From Diphasiastrum complanatum (lineage: Eukaryota > Streptophyta > Lycopodiopsida > Lycopodiales > Lycopodiaceae), in NCBI GenBank assembly GCA_029204225.1, contig CM055108.1, positions 25,119,803 through 25,183,802 on the forward strand: DNA of 64,000 nt. The letters are read 5' to 3'. Shown here piece by piece: positions 52,616 through 64,000 of this stretch (position 1 is the stretch's first letter; the number at the start of each line of letters is the position of its first letter). The position numbers were made by a program, and so were the translations under genes. The notes under the pieces were generated by a model, which searched no databases, had not been told where the DNA came from, and was given only the letters and a program-made list of their open reading frames with translations.

Positions 52616-53439
52616 GGCATAAGTGACACCCCTTCGTGATGGGAGATAGGCCGCTGGCATGCAATTCTACAAACTGCCAGTAGTTCAATACTACCATATG
52701 CGATATGTATACTGGATTCATGTATAACGACAAGCACCATGCAGATAACACTCATGACTACCATATGAGATACGATGGATCACCCTTTCCAATTATTGTC
52801 TTTTCTTTCTGTAGAACAATTGTATATGATAGAATATACTGTTTGCTCATAATATTGGCAATGACAATGATTATCTTTGAACATAACTACAACAGGCTCT
52901 GTGAAATCTTGATCAGTGTATCAACTATGAGCGTAATGATTACTAAAACAACTTGCTGGTTGGTGGATGTGCTGTCACTTGAGTTATGGAGCTGTTAAAG
53001 AGATCACTTCACTGATTTTCGAAACGCTTAAACTTGCTTTTGACAATATTTGGCCTATGATTGATAATGTACATCGCTGTAAGATTACGATACTCTTTCA
53101 ATAGAAGTGTACTACCATCAACTTGTTACCTTCGAATTGGAATCACCAATATGAAAGCAGGATTCGCTTAAGCAATTGACGATGGGTAGTTCGAAGGAAA
53201 TACTTTCACCTGGCATTCATGTATGCAACTTCATGGAGTTACGCAAGCGTGGAGGATGGCCTTACCCAATACATGTAAACTGTTAAAAATGATTGGTTGC
53301 AAGTATATAATCCTTACAAGTTTACATTTCTTGTTGTAATCGTATGAGTATTGGTTGTACTATACTAAATGCAAGGTACAGAGTTATTAAATCAAAAGCA
53401 GCTATTGAAGGTAGGCTGTATTTCTAGTTTTTGGGTCTC
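52616..53439. repeat. Non-coding stretch with a second copy of a dispersed repeat
   Basis: The part at about 52910-53285 resembles 35680-36050. The stretch begins exactly where the copia LTR is cut. No coding motif was seen. Confidence 0.45.
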
Positions 53440-53985
53440 TGACTGTGGTAGGCTTGAATGGCATGGATTTGTCCGAGCCGCAAGGTGTTTGGATATCTTA
53501 CTACCTTCGTGGGAGGTCCTTGGGGATAGTATGGCACGGATCTGCCCCCTCTAAAGTCATGTTTTGCTGTATTTGTGCATCGTAAACTAGTTTCTTACAT
53601 GAAAAATGCTAATGTTTTTTTAATACATTCTTTTGACTCTTATACTGAGGCTTCTGCCCTGATATGGTTTCGTACAAAGGGCAGAATGTATCGCTAAGTA
53701 TAAAATTGTATGTTAGAGAAGATTGGACATATCACTTGAAATTGCAATCTTGTTGATAAAGTAGTAAATCTTGTTTTAGACATGGATAACAACTGATGCT
53801 CAACGTTGACACCTGTCTTCCTCACATACTAACTCGCGTGATTTTGTGTTGTGAGATGGTGGCAGATAACAGCTGAGTATTTTATAACTTGCTTCGCTTT
53901 ATGGTACTTTGTACAGTAAGACTTTATACAGTTTTATTTTTACCTGTTATGCTATAAATTGAAGGGTTCAGAAGGACTATGTGAT

Positions 53986-53989
<4 letters not shown>
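53440..53989 (+). repeat. Dispersed repeat, copy C
   Basis: Plus-strand copy of the family in copies A and B. It carries two atggca.ggat.tg.cc motifs, the gaaaccatatcaggg region, gacacctgtcttcctcac, and a terminal tgctataaattgaagg, followed by the (CT)n array at 53990. Confidence 0.78.
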
Positions 53990-54067
<78 letters not shown>

Positions 54068-54068
54068 C

Positions 54069-54126
<58 letters not shown>
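53990..54126. repeat. Compound (CT)n-(C)n-(CT)n microsatellite
   Basis: Two CT runs are separated by a run of about 15 C at 54065-54079. The array terminates dispersed-repeat copy C. Confidence 0.97.
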
Positions 54127-54128
<2 letters not shown>

Positions 54129-56555
54129 CTAGATTCAAGGTCATATCCTTTGACCATGAAGATGAAGAATAAGATCTCTTTAGGATTGAGCCTAAAGAAT
54201 GGAAGAGTGCATCTTGGGTAATCTTAGATAAGGGAACTTGAAATATTTCAAACTTTGAGATGGAAAGAAAAATGCTTTGTTGAATTTTGAAGAGTGAGGG
54301 TTTCTCTTGAGAGAGACGACCTAAAAGTTCTAAGTGATTGTGATTATTTGAAAATTCTACTCTTTGCTAAGAAATGAAGTTTTCAAGCTTTTGTGTGTCT
54401 AAATCTTAAAACTTGAAACCTTTATAGTAGAAACCTTCATGTGAAGTGCTATGAAAAAAAAAGCCACTATCAAAGGTTGTGCAAAACTTCAAAGCTGAAG
54501 TTTTTCCACTATACTTCAAAAAAAGTTTCTACAACAAAATTTCTTTTCAAATATAGAATGGCCATGTAAATTGACATCAGTTCATGTGAAAATTTTGACG
54601 CCATTGTAATTGGTGAAATGTTAGTGACTATTCACTCCAAAATTTCAATCATTCATTTAGAACTTTTAACAATTAAACTGTGCAATCACAAACTTAAAGA
54701 TTATTGAAGGTGCACTAACTCCATGTCCATTGAAAAAAAAAATTAAAAAAAAAATCAGGTTTGGAAGTTAAAAATGGAGGCTATCCTTATGGAAATAGAT
54801 CTTTGGGTTAAACTCAAAGTGAAGCCACAAAGCAACGGATAAACTAAAGAGCATTCTTGCTTAATGCATACTTTGGAGCATCTTGGATGAGTCATAGTGC
54901 AAGATAGATTTACATAGTAGAACACTTCTATGGTTATTGTATGTAAGCATGTCAATGCAAAGATCTCGAGGCACACATACTGAGGAGATAGTAATCATGT
55001 AATGAAAATGTGCAAAGAAAGTGTGCGACAGTTTCTTCTTTAATGGCATGATATATAATCTCCACTAAATAGTTTTGTGCAATTTTATGGTGCCACTGGT
55101 AGTAATGACCTTGTGTGTCTTAGCGTCAATATATTAGGAAAACGAGCTACAAGTGCCTTATGTAATGCATGTCAAAAATAGACCCTCATAATGTGAAAGG
55201 GGTCATTTTTGAAGTGGTTACCTGTGAGGGACATAACCTCCTCTCTCTCATACATCTATCATTCTACTCTCTCCTTCTATGATGCAAGCTTATTAAATAC
55301 AAGCATTGTTGTCTCTCTCTCTCTCTCTCTCATGGCTTGAATCTCTATTACATGCTCTAATTTCTCTCACAAGGGGATGGCACATAGAATCATGGTAAAT
55401 TCTCACAATTATCATCCTTATCGCTATCAACTGCACAAAAAAGTAGCACAAGATACATTGATGTTGCTCCTTTGAAAGCAAGGACAATCATTTGTGGCAT
55501 TTTAAGTAGATATCTTTATTGTATAGCTCAGTCATTTCTTCAAATCACAATTTTAGAGAGGAAGATCATCGAGAAGGCAATGTAGCAACTGGGGGTCTAT
55601 TCCCTATCATGGGTCTCAAACATAGTTTTGGAAAGCACTTCCCACCCATGAAGCATAGACCTCTTGGGAAATGAGAAATGAGAAACGTGATAGAAGAGAC
55701 ATGAAAAACTGCATGATCACATTCTTGTGGAAGTTTGCCAAATTGCAACATTTAACCAAAACAATAGAATCTCCCTGGATTCCATTCTGTAATACTCACA
55801 AGGTCTTTACACTATTTTATGCACCAACTAGCATGATCAGTCTCCAACAATAATCAGTGTCCTATAACACTATCCATCGCTCTTAGCTTTCACTAGCACT
55901 CACCTCCATGGCTAGACATACATTCTGGCTATGCACATGCTCAGACCATCCACTAACTTCCACATAGATTGAATAAATAACAAAGGGCTCTCCCACCTCT
56001 ATATACATAGTACAAATTCATGACATGACAATCTGAGGTATTGAGACATGGCAGTAAAAATGTCAACAACTTTAGATTAGTATTTTGCGTCTTGTAGAGG
56101 CTATCACGTCAAGGCATGTCTTTATGGTACACAATATTTCCTCAGAATTGGAACTTCCTCTTTTTCTCAAGTGTTCTCATCATTTGACTTACCTTTATAA
56201 TAAATTGGGTGTTCAAAAATCAAACAGTTTCTTCAACCGATGGCATCATGTATCTATGACCTTTTTAGGTTCTATAGGTACATAGGATGCCAAATTCTAC
56301 AATTAGGTCAACTTCTGAGATAAGTTTATCTTTTTCCTAGTCGCTACTTCAAGCAGCTAATATGGAATATATTGTGAGCTTTAGTTCCCTACTTTTGTCC
56401 TAGTAAAGGACTGTTGGTACCACATAGTCGCTAGCAGCCGTGTCAATTTTTTGTTTGAATCGATTATGCGTAGTATAGGCGCAGCACAGTATACATAAAG
56501 TATTTCAAAGTTTATTCATCGGTCCACTGTGCTAGTGGCTGACTTTTCTATGACT
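54127..56555. other. No gene identified
   Basis: A short (CT)9 run ending in CATG lies at 55314-55332. No coding motif, element end or RNA gene was recognised. Confidence 0.45.
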
Positions 56556-56556
56556 A

Positions 56557-58018
56557 TCAATCTTTTTTTCTCCCTTTAACATATTCATTAAGGGCATAGT
56601 TCTTCATGAATTGGCAAAAGAAACTTGTGGAGCATAGCAAAAATTTTACCTCAAAATTGTTTTTGGGATAGGCCACTCTTATGATTGACCTCAATACCTC
56701 AACTAAATAGTATATGGCCCGGATAGTTGAGTTTTGAATGAAAAAGCTTACATTTCGACTCCTTAACATAGAGTTTTTCCTTCCTTTTTAAGTATTTAAG
56801 ACACTGCGAAGATGCTCCTCAAGAGTCCTGCTATGAACCAATATGTCGTAAAAAAAAAATGATGAACTTTTCAAATATAAAACAGGAAGATCATTTATCA
56901 TCTGTTGAAAGATTGTCAGGGCATTTATGAGGCCAAATGTCTAAAAAGTTTTAGCAAAGAAAAGATGGCAGAATACACCCTTTCTAAGCATTGAGCAAGC
57001 TGCAAAACAATTTTGAAATTTTCAATGGCGAATTACCATCAATGTGTGAGTCAATTGAGAGCAGATTCTAGGGTTTGAGACTCTAAAGTGGAAAGCAACT
57101 GTTGACTCAAACTTTTCAGCAAAAAGGTGGTCATGAAAAGTGCCCTTTCAAGAGCTCACACTGCAAATCAGATGCAAAAACTTTTAGCACCAAAAGACCA
57201 ACCCTTGAGGAAAATAAGAATAGCTTTTTGTGTTTTTGCACCTACAAAGTGGAAGTGGTTGTCACAAATTTTCCATAAAACAGAAATGCTCCAAATCATG
57301 CAGATTGAGTTGTAACTAAGTGCTAAAGGCCTGTAAATTTAGAATGGCAATCTATATTCGTAAAAATCACAAAGAGAAGATCTGGAAAACATATACAACT
57401 TGAAGAATAAGACAAATTTTGTAAAAGCAGATGCAAGAGATGAAGTCCAGCAAGATGAAATTCCACTGAACTAATTTTGCGCAAGAAAATTGCAATCTAA
57501 GACCTAAACCTACAACAACCTACTGGTAGGAGTATAGAAATGCATTCAGATCCTGCAAAATGCAAGTACTTTTGCTCTGACTGTTATAGGAATAAAGAGC
57601 CGAACAGTGGATCTTAGGTGTCCAGATTTCCAAGCACACTCATCAAAAAATTTGATCGGATTCCTTATCGCCCTACTGGAGGAATCCTGATCATGTGATT
57701 AAATCAACAAACCCAGAAATTTGTGCACTGGCATAGAAAAATACTTCCAGAAACTGGATTTGCTACTGCCCTACTTTCTAGCTACCAAAATTGATATAAG
57801 TGCTATTCCCTTCAACAACTCACTGTCAGGAAAAAAATATCTACAACAATCCTTTGCATTATGGAACCCAAAAAGTTGGCAAGATGAGGCCTCTACAAGA
57901 TGGACCACTGGTAAAACTAACCTGCAATCTTAAATCACCAGTGCCCACTTTCTCCCTGCTCATGAAGTGCTTGCGCTAGTGCTCTGATATCATATTACAA
58001 TCTGAAACTACAAGTGAC

Positions 58019-58091
<73 letters not shown>

Positions 58092-58130
58092 CAGTAATAT
58101 CCAGCAGAATGATGAATCTAAAGTTTCTCC
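56557..58130 (-). mobile_element. Ty3/gypsy remnant with degenerate RT and primer site
   Basis: The minus strand gives FGLINALTIFQQMINDLP (RT motif around the usual FGL-N-A-P-A-T-F) near 56890-56950. It is followed by a DILVHSRTLEEHLRSVL segment, in which the catalytic Y-x-D-D is lost, and further RT tail (56557-56769). Further upstream on the same strand, a primer-site-like TGATATCAGAGC lies at 57983-57994. Next to it is a probable LTR end that includes the (GA)n array 58023-58089. Gag and integrase were not recognised. Confidence 0.6.
58023..58089. repeat. (GA)n microsatellite
   Basis: A pure GA run. It lies in the likely leader/LTR end of the gypsy remnant. Confidence 0.96.
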
Positions 58131-58665
58131 AGATTAGCTATGCTGAATCTGAAATCGAGTAAAGTTTCTGGATCATTTCCCATCTCTGAAAGAGGTTCAG
58201 AACACTAGTTCTAGTTTCACATTCCGTTTAGACATCCACCCAAATGATTTAGTTTGACTCATCATAAACCATACCAAAGGTCCAGAAACACACATGTTGA
58301 TCCTTTTAATGTACTCCCTTCAATAACGTGAAAGGACATCCATCATTGATATCAGTAAGCATTACCAAAAACTCTTTGCATTTCAAAAGACTTACATCAA
58401 GTCTCAGGAATAATCTAGAATAACAAATGCAAAATTCATACAGACTTCATACAGCTTATGAAACAAAACTGGTTATGCACAGTGAACACAAAAGCTATCA
58501 CTGTTGCTTGTGATGTATGAGCCAAATGGCAGGTGTAACAAGCAAGCCAGCTCGATGTGAAATCAAATCAAATGCTCTGTATCTTCTTTGAATGATAAGT
58601 CATGGGCAAGGACCTGTGGATCAAATAATACACGTCAATCATCACAGCCATGTATAGACACAAAG
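58131..58665. other. 3' flank of EXECUTER, nothing else identified
   Basis: No motif-bearing frame was seen between the gypsy remnant and the EXECUTER 3' end. Confidence 0.45.
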
Positions 58666-58671
58666 TTTATT
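58666..58671 (-). terminator. Likely polyadenylation signal of EXECUTER
   Basis: AATAAA on the minus strand lies about 130 nt after the stop codon, the only canonical signal close to the coding end. Confidence 0.5.
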
Positions 58672-58799
58672 TTTTTCCACATACACAATATAGAACCAGA
58701 TGAATCTTTCAAGAGGCCAAGTTTGGTTCCTCTCCTTTGGAATGGAACGTTGATCTAGAATATAGCAGAAGTTTTCTTATAGCCCGTAACATGTCTACC

Positions 58800-61005
58800 T
58801 CAAAATTCAACTTCCAGCTTTAAACGGTTGAACAACACTAAGAAATGGCGTTCAGGTGCATAATAGACAAAGCCAAGCTCAGCACCATAAGCATGCCCAC
58901 CAAACTGGAAGAAATAGCCAAAATTAGATTAAACTAGAAGATAATAAACAAACAAGCAACAGCTTTTTGTAGTAGATGATACACAATATCTAGATATTAT
59001 TATGTATTGTAGATTTCTCCTGATAAATTCCTTACCTTCCCATCGAGAATGACCATTTCCCCATCGATCCACTGGGGATTGCGATGACCAGGCTCCGCTA
59101 TCCTGCCTTGGCCTTTATACCTGGCTACCTGTGCCATACGTGCCAACAAGTCAATGACTTTTTAAGCTAAAGAGTATACTATCATTGTGAACCAGCATGA
59201 AAATTTTGAGCTGAGATTATAATCAACTGCCATGTCTGGGCCCCTACCACTCCAAGCTCCTCAGGAAAAACAATTTGACATGAGAGATGATTCTGTTCTT
59301 CGGTCGTCGCTCGAAAAGCCACCTGCACAGAGAACACTGCTTCTGATTAAGCTTCTTAGGTGTAGATCATCGAAAGGTACAGCAACTAAATTTCAGACAA
59401 TAATTATGTCCAGAAAATCCCAAAAAAAAACAGACTGAACTTGCAATTATCATCATCACCATAGAAACCTGGCATACGGAACCACCTCACTCCCAAACAC
59501 TGACAGACCATTTTTTTTTTATTCTTTTATACAAGGTCCATACCTATGAAAAGAACAAATCTATGAAAAAACGTACATGCGTGCGTGTACACCATCACAT
59601 GGTAGAACGTTAACTTCCTATTTCTTAGACCAACTTGAGAAATTGAGTGGGCTTCTCATACAATGTAAGGTTTGGCATCCAACCAGCAATATCGCAGTAA
59701 GTGATTTATGCCCACGTACATCACCGCCTTAAATCCTAACCAAACTAATAATTAGACTAAGCAACTTCACACAAAAATGTAGATAAAAAAACCTCAACAT
59801 TATTAGGCCAATACACTTGTGGGTGATGACAACCTCTCCAGCAGGCACATTTGCATCACCCGTTAGCTTTATGGCTTCTACGTGATCAAAGAGTTCCACA
59901 TTTTCTCCACTTCGAGTTTCTTGACAGCAGCGTTTGAGTTGTACAACCTCTGACGCGTAAGGGCCAAATGCACCAATATACAACCCTGCATAACCCAGCC
60001 ATGCTCAAAATAGAATGAAGACACAAAAAACAATGTTTCTGAAAAGTACATAAGATGCAGAAAACCTGATGGCCTAATACAGAGTTAGACAGTCAGGCTT
60101 GATATCAAAATCCTTCTTAAGTTACCTTTGCCATGCATTCAATGGAAGGGTTTAGCATTCAGGGTTTAGGATGAATGGAAAGGAGCAATTGACAAACATT
60201 TTACTACAGTACAAATTATCCAACAGGGCCTTTGGAAATCTAATTGTATATCTTGACGTAACACAACCATGTTGCACAAACTCCATGGGGGCATATGTTT
60301 TGCTATATCAAATTCTGCCAATTTTGTCCATCCATTGGCTTAGAAATTTAGTTAAGATCGCGAAACGAAAAGACATCAGAACATTAAGTGCTAGGATAAC
60401 TGTAGGCTGTTGCATAGAAGCCTGTTCCTAACATTTTGGGTGGGTGTATCGTTGCATATGTACAGAATGCAACATGTTCTGTACATACGTATGGAAACAA
60501 CAATTCATTCTGTGTCTGGTTCTCAGAAGAGTGCCTGGATTTTGCAGAGATTAAACGTCACGCTAAATTCTTCCAGTGAACATAAAAACCTACGTTTCCA
60601 TGAAGAGTGTGCTCTCATTCGAAGTTGCTATTTGAGAATCTTTTTGTTGATGATCATCCCCTGATATTCTCTGACCTAATTGTTCTTCCTGAGATGTGGT
60701 CATTGTCTCCAAGAATTTATTTGCAGTGATATTTCCCTACAGCCTTCTTTGGCTTTGAACATCTGCGCCAGAACTACTGCTGGTTTCTTTTGGTCTTTAA
60801 AGCTTCTTACTGAGAAGCTCTGTGGTCTGGAACTGGAAGTTTGAAGTGCAAGGCACTTTCCCACCAATCCAAGAAGCAACCAGTCATGCAAGCCTCAAGC
60901 TGGGAAAACAATGATAAGAGTGACACTTATGTAGCATGCACAGCATCTTACGGTCATCACGTAGCAGTAGAGAGCATCCTAACAGCAGCATACCTTAAAG
61001 CCATT

Positions 61006-61066
<61 letters not shown>

Positions 61067-63727
61067 CCTCCCTTAAATAGGAATAGGGAAATCCTAGTTC
61101 CTTATAGTTGCTTATGGGATGCCTCTCAAAGTTTGTTGGAGATGACTCCAAAACGCCCACTACATAGCTTAAGGCCTTACTTGTTATTATCTCAAGGTAC
61201 TTAACTAATGGGTTCCATTCTCAAATGCACTTTGTCAGCAAAAACTCCCAAGGGATCTGATTATTGTTGAAAGATGTCCTAGCAATAGCAAGCTATCGTT
61301 CTTAGGTTCCCATGGTTTTAACGGCTTCTTTTTCATGCAAGAGTGACCAAAGACCTTCCTAATCCCTCTTGATAAGAACCTAACAACCAAGTTCGTTGGC
61401 CAAGTATTTGGTCATATAAATTCAACATTCTTACAATCATCATGGCCAACAACCTTTTTGAGCATGCTCCTATGGCCATGACACAACTCACAAGGCACCC
61501 GCACATGGTTAGAATGCTAATGGTGTCCAATAGGAAACTGAAGGTGCGAAGCTTTTGCTACTAAGAGGCCTAAAGGAAAAGTATCCCAAGAGGTACAAAC
61601 TATGAGACTTCTTTCCCCAGTAAAGATCATTATCGCAAACGATGAAATCTAACTAGAAAAGTCCAAAGCCTACCACTAAGAGGATCCATTGTGGAATTTG
61701 CGACGTTCAAGCGACGAAAAGCCATAACATTTGGTAGGTGATGCCTCTGTTGAGCAGCTTGAGTGAGAGCAAGCCTAATCTTTCTAGCCATCTCCTTTGT
61801 TGGTACCTATTACATGATAAAGTGCAGAAATTAGAGCTTTCTGGCAAAAGTACTAGACATAAAAAGTTATTCACGTCTAAGTTCTCAACAAAATCTGTCA
61901 TGTCATCTGCTAAACAATGGCGTCTTATGTGCATCAGAAGTAAACTTGTAACAATGAGGCATCGTTCTTTATGGTTCTACAAAAAAATCTTATGAAAATT
62001 ATTTTCATTTTAAGAGTTTGGCATCAGCTACAAATTCTGTGATTGTTGATTTACAAAGACCATTCTCTAGAAAGTGGAAAGGAGCCCTACTTGATGCATT
62101 GCTTGTATTCCACAAATAAAGCTGTTGCATAGCCAGATTATGCTTGCCCACAAAACGACAATGAAAATGTCTAAACTGACTCTACAGATCAACTCTCCAC
62201 ACCTCTGGCGCATGGAACAAGATCTACATTAAAGAATTAAGGAAACCTTCTGTGCTTCATGACTTGTAGGGATTAATCGTTTCTTCTCAAAAGAGTTTCT
62301 ACATGTCTATTCTTTACCCAAAGGAACAAATTTGAATACCCAAGCTTCATGACACAATTCTCTTCAGTTGATCCTTAAGCACCTATATCCATAACATTTT
62401 CATGTGTCAACCATTGCTAAATGAAAGCTTTGTACTTTTTCTAAGGCAAAAACATCAAAAACTGACCAATTATAATAAAGAAGAGTTGTCAAGCATTAGC
62501 TGACATGTCAAGTCACTCTTTTGTTGTGCAAGGGTGTTTGTCACATGCCCTGCATGTGCTGACTTGTGCATATATGGATGTTGTGCCAGAACGACATTGG
62601 ACTCTGCATATATTTAAAAAAGCAAGAAAAGTAGTGAGCTCAAATACAGCTAAAGGTGAAGCATACCTTGGCTGGCGGCTTTTCTATGTTCCAGAGAGCT
62701 TTTGCTACATCATCAGGCATGAGGTTAGCGGAAGCTTGAGCAACAATGGTTGCTACTTTCCATGACGATAAACTTTCTGTCAAAGAATTGATGCTTGAGT
62801 CTTCCAAATGAAAAATAAATGAATCTCTTCCTTTATACTCCAGTTTAGCTGGTAACCTTATTGTGGATCTCAATGACTTCTCTTCAGTATCACCCTCTAA
62901 CACTCCACCTATGACAAGCTTTGTAGGACGTCTCTTCTGAATCTGATCAACTAGCTCATTACTTCTCTCACCTGGGGACTGATCAGTCTCATTTCCTGTA
63001 CTTGTTCCGGACTTATCATCTCCTTTGCTTTGGGTTTCTTCATATACTGAAGCTTCAAGTATCCTAGTTACATCAGCTTTGAACTCCTGTACGGGTTTAA
63101 GCTTGAAGTCTGGGAGCCTACTTTTTATGAAATTGACTATTTGGTTCAATCCATTATCCTCAAGTTTTGGGCTATCCTCTAAAGTTGTAGTTACTTTTTT
63201 GATTGTATCATGGACTCCATCATCAACATAAGCTTCTGTACTGGACATCATTCTCTTCGTCCCATCCCCAAAATAAACAACCTGCAATGAAAATATGTAC
63301 TACTTACACCAGGTGTGATAATCTCGGTCACACGTGATTTCATAATTCATAATCTCTATAGAAGATCCATGGGAATAAATTGATAAAAAAGAAGCAGCCA
63401 TCCTAATTCATAGTCTACCTGTTTCTGAATGTGCTGCTTCTCATCTTTTCTAACAAAAACTTCAAACAAGGGAATGCCTCCTCTAGCAGTAGCCAGATGC
63501 CTGTGAGTTGATACAGACAATATGTTCAAAAAGGCCTAAAAAATCAAATAGACGAAAAACAATGTTGAAGGACTAAGATCTAATGGGATTATGGAACTTA
63601 GATGAAATAGCACAAGGAACCTGGCCGTGTAGTTTTTGGCTATGAGCCTGCCATGTGCTGGCATGATTTGGATAATCCGACCATATGGGTCACTCCCATC
63701 TTCAGCTAACCCAGCCCACCACCCGAC
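58800..63727 (-). CDS. EXECUTER family protein (EX1/EX2), 5'-partial, eight exons
   Basis: EXECUTER proteins act at chloroplast thylakoids and relay singlet-oxygen signals to the nucleus. Minus-strand exons: 63621-63727, 63419-63500, 62667-63281, 61674-61806, 59834-59985, 59248-59322, 59036-59128 and 58800-58904 (TGA at 58800-58802). All introns are GT..AG and the phases close into 453 open codons. Family blocks: [34 protein letters not shown]; the acidic middle with KLVIGG and [67 protein letters not shown] and [20 protein letters not shown] of the C-terminal DUF3506; and [20 protein letters not shown]. The Trp in RNPQWIDGE (59069-59071) corresponds to Trp643 of Arabidopsis EX1, whose oxidation senses singlet oxygen. 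The transit peptide and UVR-type region must lie beyond 64000. EX1 versus EX2 could not be decided. Confidence 0.95.
59986..61673 (-). other. EXECUTER intron (1.7 kb) with a (GA)n array
   Basis: The flanking exons join in phase (PLSG/LYIGAF). The intron contains a (GA)n run at 61009-61062. An open stretch at 60700-60890 is not needed by the protein. Confidence 0.85.
61009..61062. repeat. (GA)n microsatellite
   Basis: A pure GA run inside the EXECUTER intron. Confidence 0.96.
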
Positions 63728-64000
63728 CTGCAGATTTAAGATTGACAAAGTGTAAGATAAAGCACAAAAATTTGCTAGATATTAAGATAGAAAGTGCCAC
63801 GTTAAGGTTTTCTCAAAATAGAGGGAAAACTTATTACACTCAAATCAAGTAAATAACTCCTACTTGCAAGAACAAGCACAAAAAGTAAACTCTCTGCTCA
63901 TCCACCTGAAAGGGCGTTCAGAACTAAAATGAGCACACTATGATGTAGCCAGGGAAGAGACATCTGGTATAGTTGGAACCAAGAATGAATTGACAACATA
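63728..64000 (-). other. EXECUTER intron, truncated at window edge
   Basis: An acceptor (CTGCAG) precedes the exon at 63727. The expected upstream exon was not found before the window ends. Confidence 0.7.

Noticed and set aside
60700-60890. Open minus-strand stretch inside the EXECUTER intron as an extra exon
   Set aside because: The flanking exons join in phase without it, and its sequence has no match in the family as I know it.

Overview
The window is nuclear DNA of a vascular plant. It holds intron-rich genes with GT-AG introns up to 12.4 kb, a chloroplast-targeted EXECUTER gene, chromodomain-bearing Ty3/gypsy and Ty1/copia retrotransposons at several stages of decay, and many long (CT)n/(GA)n microsatellites. 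The long introns and the diverged host proteins would fit a fern, a gymnosperm or an early-diverging angiosperm, but the sequence alone does not settle this.

Two host genes can be supported, both on the minus strand, by exon chains whose splice phases close. (1) RPC9, an RNA polymerase III stalk subunit, spans 23332 down to 2188 in four coding exons and encodes 139 aa. Its first coding exon is only 8 nt. Intron 1 (12.4 kb) carries a complete but disabled chromovirus, a LINE remnant and a 76-bp tandem repeat. Intron 2 (7.9 kb) carries copia and gypsy remnants. (2) EXECUTER (EX1/EX2 family), a plastid singlet-oxygen signalling protein, runs from the right edge down to 58800. Eight exons are visible (453 aa); the N-terminus lies beyond the window.

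About 35 kb of repeats lies between the two genes. From left to right it holds: an 838-bp non-autonomous hAT-like element just upstream of RPC9 (23743-24580); a copia 3' end (25.5-26.4 kb); a solo LTR related to the chromovirus in inverse orientation (27.0-27.5 kb); a duplicated copia remnant (27.5-29.5 kb); an unassigned GC-rich block (29.6-31.3 kb); a copia 5' end whose primer binding site is amplified as a 33-bp tandem repeat (33.2-34.5 kb); copia pieces in both orientations (36.3-39.8 kb); two copies of a (CT)n-ending dispersed repeat (41.6-43.5 kb); a Penelope-like retroelement (44.2-46.0 kb); an unrecognised decayed coding region (46.1-47.9 kb); a copia element with its RT core deleted (47.9-52.6 kb); further dispersed repeats (52.6-54.1 kb); and a gypsy RT remnant (56.6-58.1 kb).

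The most interesting items are the Penelope-like element that abuts a (CT)n array, the recurrent association of repeat 3' ends (AATAAA-like signal, then (CT)n) with microsatellites, and the unrecognised coding region upstream of the Penelope-like element on the same strand. All mobile elements seen carry stops, frameshifts or deletions.
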